This document shows positions 61,039 to 64,000 of a stretch of DNA of 64,000 nucleotides, in pieces. Source of the DNA: Actinomadura xylanilytica (GTDB lineage Bacteria; Actinomycetota; Actinomycetes; Streptosporangiales; Streptosporangiaceae); NCBI RefSeq assembly GCF_030283145.1, contig NZ_JASNWE010000003.1, positions 434,001-498,000 on the forward strand, given 5' to 3'. The notes under the pieces were generated by a model. That model saw only the letters and a list, made by a program, of their open reading frames with translations, was not told the origin of the DNA and searched no databases. Within the stretch, counting starts at the first letter, position 1, and every line of letters begins with the position of its first letter. Both the position numbers and the translations under genes were made by a program.

Positions 61039-62235
61039 ATGGCCAACCGCACCTTCGTCGTCGGCGTGGGCATGACCAAGTTCGAGAAGCCGGGCTCCCG
61101 CGACTGGGAGTACCCGGACATGGCCAAGGAGGCCGTCGGCAAGGCGCTGGAGGACGCGGGCGTCGCCTACGACCGGATCGAGCAGGCGTACGCGGGCTCG
61201 ATGTACGGCGCGATGGGCCAGCGCGCCCTCTACGAGACCGGCATGACCGGCATCCCGGTGATGACCGTCGCGAACGCCTGCGCGACCGGGTCCAGCGCCC
61301 TGTTCCTGGCCAGGCAGGCGATCCGCGGCGGGCTGGCCGACTGCGTGCTCGCGCTCGGCATGGAGAAGATGCAGAAGGGGTCGCTCGGCGCGGGCGTCGG
61401 CAAGTCGAAGGTGACCATCGTCGACCACCACCTCAACTCGATGGTGGAGGGCCGCCCCTGGGAGATGGACAAGGCGCCGATGCCGCAGATGTTCGGCAAC
61501 GCGGGCCGCGAGCACATGGAAAGGTACGGCTCGACGCCCGATCACTTCGCGTGGATCGGGTGGAAGAACCACAAGCACTCGGTGCACAACCCGTACGCGC
61601 AGTTCCAGGACGAGTACAGCCTGGACGACGTGAAGAACGCCACGATGATCTTCGACCCGCTGACCAAGCTCCAGTGCTCCCCCACCTCCGACGGCGCCGC
61701 CGCCGCGGTCGTGGTGAGCGAGCGGTTCGTCGACGAGCAGGGCCTGTGGGACCAGGCCGTCGAGATCGCCGGGCACCACATCGCCACCGACACCCCCGAC
61801 AGCTTCGCCGACCACTCCTCCATCCAGGTGGTCGGGTTCGGCTGCTCGCAGCGCGCCGCCCGCAAGGCGATGGACGAGGCCGGGGTGGGCATCGACGACG
61901 TCGACGTGATCGAGCTGCACGACTGCTTCAGCGCCAACGAGCTCATCACCTATGAGGCGCTCGGCATGGCCGAGATCGGCGAGGCCCACAAGCTCGTCGA
62001 CGACGAGGCCACCACCTACGGGGGCCGGTGGGTCGTCAACCCGTCCGGCGGGCTGATCTCCAAGGGCCACCCGCTCGGCGCCACCGGCATCGCCCAGTGC
62101 GCCGAGCTGACCTGGCAGCTGCGCGGGACGGCCGGCGGGCGGCAGGTCGAGAACGCCGGCGTCGCCCTCCAGCACAACATCGGCCTCGGCAGCGCCTGCG
62201 CCGTCGCGGTCTACACCAGGCCCGGCCGCCGCTGA
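61039..62235 (+). CDS. Thiolase-fold lipid-transfer protein (SCP-x/Ltp-like)
   Basis: A 398-residue thiolase-superfamily protein acting on CoA-linked substrates. The Cys nucleophile is in MTVANACATGSSALFLARQA (Cys near residue 82). The C-terminal catalytic His blocks are VDVIELHDCFSANELITYEA and GGLISKGHPLGATGIAQCAE. The final NIGLGSACAVAVY lacks the usual thiolase C-x-G Cys ordering, as in lipid-transfer proteins/SCP-x thiolases linked to sterol or branched side-chain breakdown. AGGAGG at 8 nt fixes ATG 61039. It has its own promoter region with a palindromic site. Confidence 0.88.
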   Translation: MANRTFVVGVGMTKFEKPGSRDWEYPDMAKEAVGKALEDAGVAYDRIEQAYAGSMYGAMGQRALYETGMTGIPVMTVANACATGSSALFLARQAIRGGLADCVLALGMEKMQKGSLGAGVGKSKVTIVDHHLNSMVEGRPWEMDKAPMPQMFGNAGREHMERYGSTPDHFAWIGWKNHKHSVHNPYAQFQDEYSLDDVKNATMIFDPLTKLQCSPTSDGAAAAVVVSERFVDEQGLWDQAVEIAGHHIATDTPDSFADHSSIQVVGFGCSQRAARKAMDEAGVGIDDVDVIELHDCFSANELITYEALGMAEIGEAHKLVDDEATTYGGRWVVNPSGGLISKGHPLGATGIAQCAELTWQLRGTAGGRQVENAGVALQHNIGLGSACAVAVYTRPGRR

Positions 62236-62351
62236 GCGCCGCCGGCTGAGCCCGCCGCCGTCGCCTCCGGGCGGACGGGCGACGGCGGCGGACGGGCGGC
62301 GGCAGCGGGCGGACGACGGCAGCGGGCGGACGGCCTGACGTAAGACAAATC

Positions 62352-62379
62352 TTGACTCGCGTCTCACGCGCTTTATCCT
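62352..62379 (+). promoter_or_regulatory. Sigma-70-type promoter for the MpaB-family gene
   Basis: TTGACT (62352-62357) and TATCCT (62374-62379) are 16 bp apart, 26 bp before the start codon. Just upstream AAGACAAATCTT forms a small inverted repeat. The preceding 62236-62340 stretch is repetitive GC-rich sequence without a gene. Confidence 0.6.
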
Positions 62380-62404
62380 GAGGGCAGACGTCCCTGGAGG
62401 TGCG

Positions 62405-63286
62405 ATGCCCGCCCCGTCTCCCTTCCCCGCACCCCCGGCACCGCTCGGACCCGGCTCGCTGCTCTGGAAGTACGCCGCCGACCTGCGCTCCCTCCTCCCG
62501 GGCGCCGCCGCCGGGCTGATGCAGCTCCTGCACCCCGCGATCGGCGCCGGCGTCTCCGAGCACTCGGCGTTCTTCGACGCCCCGTTCGACCGGATCCACC
62601 GCTCGGTCCCGCAGATCTGGGCGACCATCCTCGCCCCGGACGGGGCGGCGCGCGGGCGCGGCATCCGCGACCTGCACCGCGCCATCGGCGGCGTGGACGA
62701 GCACGCCCGCCGCTACCACGCACTCGAACCCGAGACCTTCTGGTGGGCGCACGCCACGTTCACCTGGGAGATCTTCAAGGCGGCCGAGGTGTTCCATCCG
62801 CGCGCGCTGAGCGCGGAGGACCACGACCGGCTCTACGCCGAGACCGTCACGTGGTACTCCCGCTACGGCGTCAGCATGCGGCCCGTCCCGCCCGACTACG
62901 CCTCGTTCCAGAGCAAGTTCTGGCACATCTGCGCCAAGCGGCTGGAGCTGACCCCGGCGGCGGCACGGGCGCTCGACATCGCCAGGAGCGGCTCCGACAC
63001 CGTCTCGCTGCTGCCCGTGGGCGGCCCCCTCGCCGAGCGGGCCGGCAAGATCGTCGCAGAGCGCCCGCTGCGGCTGGTCACCTTCGGCTGCATGCCGCCG
63101 ATCGTCCGGGAGCGCTTCGGCATCCCGTGGGGCCCGCTCGACCAGGCCCGCTTCTCCGCGCTGGCGCTCGCCAACCGGCAGGGCTACCGGATGCTGCCGA
63201 CCGGCGTGAACCACTGGGCGCTGCGCAGCATGCTCCGCTACATCGGCTCCCAGACCCGCGAACAGCGCTACCAGCCCGCCGCCTGA
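62405..63286 (+). CDS. MpaB-family (DUF2236) oxygenase-like protein
   Basis: A 293-residue protein of the MpaB/latex-clearing-protein family. Typical helical motifs are visible: AAGLMQLLHPAIGAGVSEHS, TFWWAHATFTWEIFKAAEVF and AERPLRLVTFGCMPPIVRER. Some family members are haem-dependent oxygenases; the haem-ligating His cannot be assigned with certainty, though the HATF and LLHP His residues are candidates. GGAGGTGCG precedes ATG 62405. It is led by a good promoter and appears monocistronic. Confidence 0.8.
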   Translation: MPAPSPFPAPPAPLGPGSLLWKYAADLRSLLPGAAAGLMQLLHPAIGAGVSEHSAFFDAPFDRIHRSVPQIWATILAPDGAARGRGIRDLHRAIGGVDEHARRYHALEPETFWWAHATFTWEIFKAAEVFHPRALSAEDHDRLYAETVTWYSRYGVSMRPVPPDYASFQSKFWHICAKRLELTPAAARALDIARSGSDTVSLLPVGGPLAERAGKIVAERPLRLVTFGCMPPIVRERFGIPWGPLDQARFSALALANRQGYRMLPTGVNHWALRSMLRYIGSQTREQRYQPAA

Positions 63287-63328
63287 GCCGTCCGGAACCC
63301 CTGGTCCCGCTCCTGCCATCACCAAATG

Positions 63329-63346
63329 GAACGAATCATTCCGTTC
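63329..63346. promoter_or_regulatory. GAACG-N8-CGTTC inverted repeat before the TIGR03086-type gene
   Basis: GAACGAATCATTCCGTTC has complementary 5-bp ends around an 8-bp centre, 45-62 bp upstream of the start codon, followed by GATAGACT, which could be a -10. It resembles a TetR-type operator. No regulator gene is in view. Confidence 0.45.
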
Positions 63347-63390
63347 TGATAGACTCGATGCAGCGCGGAACCACCCGAAGGGAACCGGAT

Positions 63391-63984
63391 ATGAGCGAGA
63401 TCATCATTTCAGGATGGACCGTACTCGATGCCGCTCACCAGGCATTGCGTACGGCGGTGCGCGGCGTCCCGGCCGACGGCTGGACGCTGCCGACCCCCTG
63501 CGCGGACTGGACGGCGACGCAGGTGCTCCAGCACGCCGCGGGCGACCAGCTCGCCTACGCCGCCGCGATCACGGGCGGGCCCGGCCCCGGCTACGACCCG
63601 TTCAAGCCCTCCGGCGTCCTGGACCGGACCCCTCACGAGGTGACCGAGGAGGCGCTGAACACGACCGCGTCCGCCTGGGCCACCGTCGCCAAGGACGCGC
63701 CGGAGGTCACGACCCCGATCCCGCCGCACTCGATGTCCGGCGAGCTCGGGGCCGGCGCCGCCGGGCTGGACGCCGCCGTCCACGCCTGGGACATCGCCGT
63801 CGCGGCCGGCCTCCCGTCCCCGCTGACCCCCGAGCTGGCCCGGCCGCTGCTGAAGGTCGCGATGGAGCTCGTCGAACCGCTCCGGCAGTACGGCGTGTTC
63901 GGGCCGGCGCTCCCGGCGGGCCCCGACGACGCCGTCGCGGCGCTCCTGAGCTACCTCGGCCGCGACCCGCACTGGAAGCCCTGA
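63391..63984 (+). CDS. TIGR03086-type metal-binding (DinB-like) protein
   Basis: A 197-residue protein of the mycothiol-maleylpyruvate-isomerase-like/DinB helical-bundle group. The N-terminal helix and first metal region read PTPCADWTATQVLQHAAGDQ. The last metal-site His region is LDAAVHAWDIAVAAGL, matching the W/H-x-W-D pattern of the family. Related enzymes are mycothiol-dependent in Actinobacteria; the substrate is unknown. AAGGGAACC precedes ATG 63391. It ends 16 nt before the window edge. Confidence 0.75.
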   Translation: MSEIIISGWTVLDAAHQALRTAVRGVPADGWTLPTPCADWTATQVLQHAAGDQLAYAAAITGGPGPGYDPFKPSGVLDRTPHEVTEEALNTTASAWATVAKDAPEVTTPIPPHSMSGELGAGAAGLDAAVHAWDIAVAAGLPSPLTPELARPLLKVAMELVEPLRQYGVFGPALPAGPDDAVAALLSYLGRDPHWKP

Positions 63985-64000
63985 CCGCGACGCGCGACGG

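Noticed and set aside
62278..62335. Repetitive GGCGGCGGACGGGCGG sequence as a specific repeat family
   Set aside because: Simple GC-rich low complexity without a clear unit or palindrome.

Overview
The window is about 73-75% GC with strong third-position G/C bias, GTG and TTG starts, GTGA/ATGA overlaps, an F420-type oxidoreductase, a LAL-type LuxR regulator, twin-arginine exported glycosidases and DrrAB-like exporters. This points to a filamentous actinobacterium, probably of the Thermomonosporaceae/Streptosporangiales type (Actinomadura-like); the genus is an inference.

Left half (1-30660): one large L-rhamnoside utilisation locus. Leftward from a central control region (about 24960-25270) run rhaT-P-Q-S (rhamnose ABC importer), rhaM (mutarotase), rhaI (isomerase), a secreted GH78 rhamnosidase, the aldolase/dehydrogenase fusion rhaD(EW), two GH78-related glycosidases, an arabinose/fucose-isomerase-like enzyme, a secreted GH43-type enzyme and two more GH78 rhamnosidases. 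The last is cut by the window edge and preceded by an orphan GH78 C-terminal remnant. Rightward run a LacI-type regulator, lutABC (lactate oxidation) and rhaB (rhamnulokinase). Secreted enzymes free rhamnose, RhaTPQS imports it, RhaM/I/B/D give DHAP plus lactate, and LutABC turns lactate into pyruvate. Matching ACGTTTTAA sequences on both sides of the control region are the likely operators.

Middle (30900-46025): a 1013-residue LuxR/LAL regulator behind a perfect 20-bp inverted repeat; an alpha/beta-hydrolase with a Cys nucleophile paired with a GMC (cholesterol-oxidase-like) oxidoreductase; a strong bidirectional terminator; then a divergent cluster with a 1218-residue protein of three graded AAA+ modules, a small membrane protein, a sigma-70-like protein and a hypothetical partner. 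An F420-type PPOX protein, a degenerate class III cyclase-like protein and a hypothetical protein follow.

Right part (46040-64000): a DrrAB-type exporter with a divergent TetR regulator and paired operators; HrpB helicase; a membrane NERD-domain protein; a small decayed integrative element (53158-55364) that entered the 3' end of a membrane-protein gene and separated it from its overlapping partner gene; a histidine phosphatase; a GAF/winged-helix regulator; a coiled-coil protein; an SDR and a threonine aldolase; a thiolase/lipid-transfer protein; an MpaB-family protein and a TIGR03086-type protein. No rRNA, tRNA or CRISPR array was seen.
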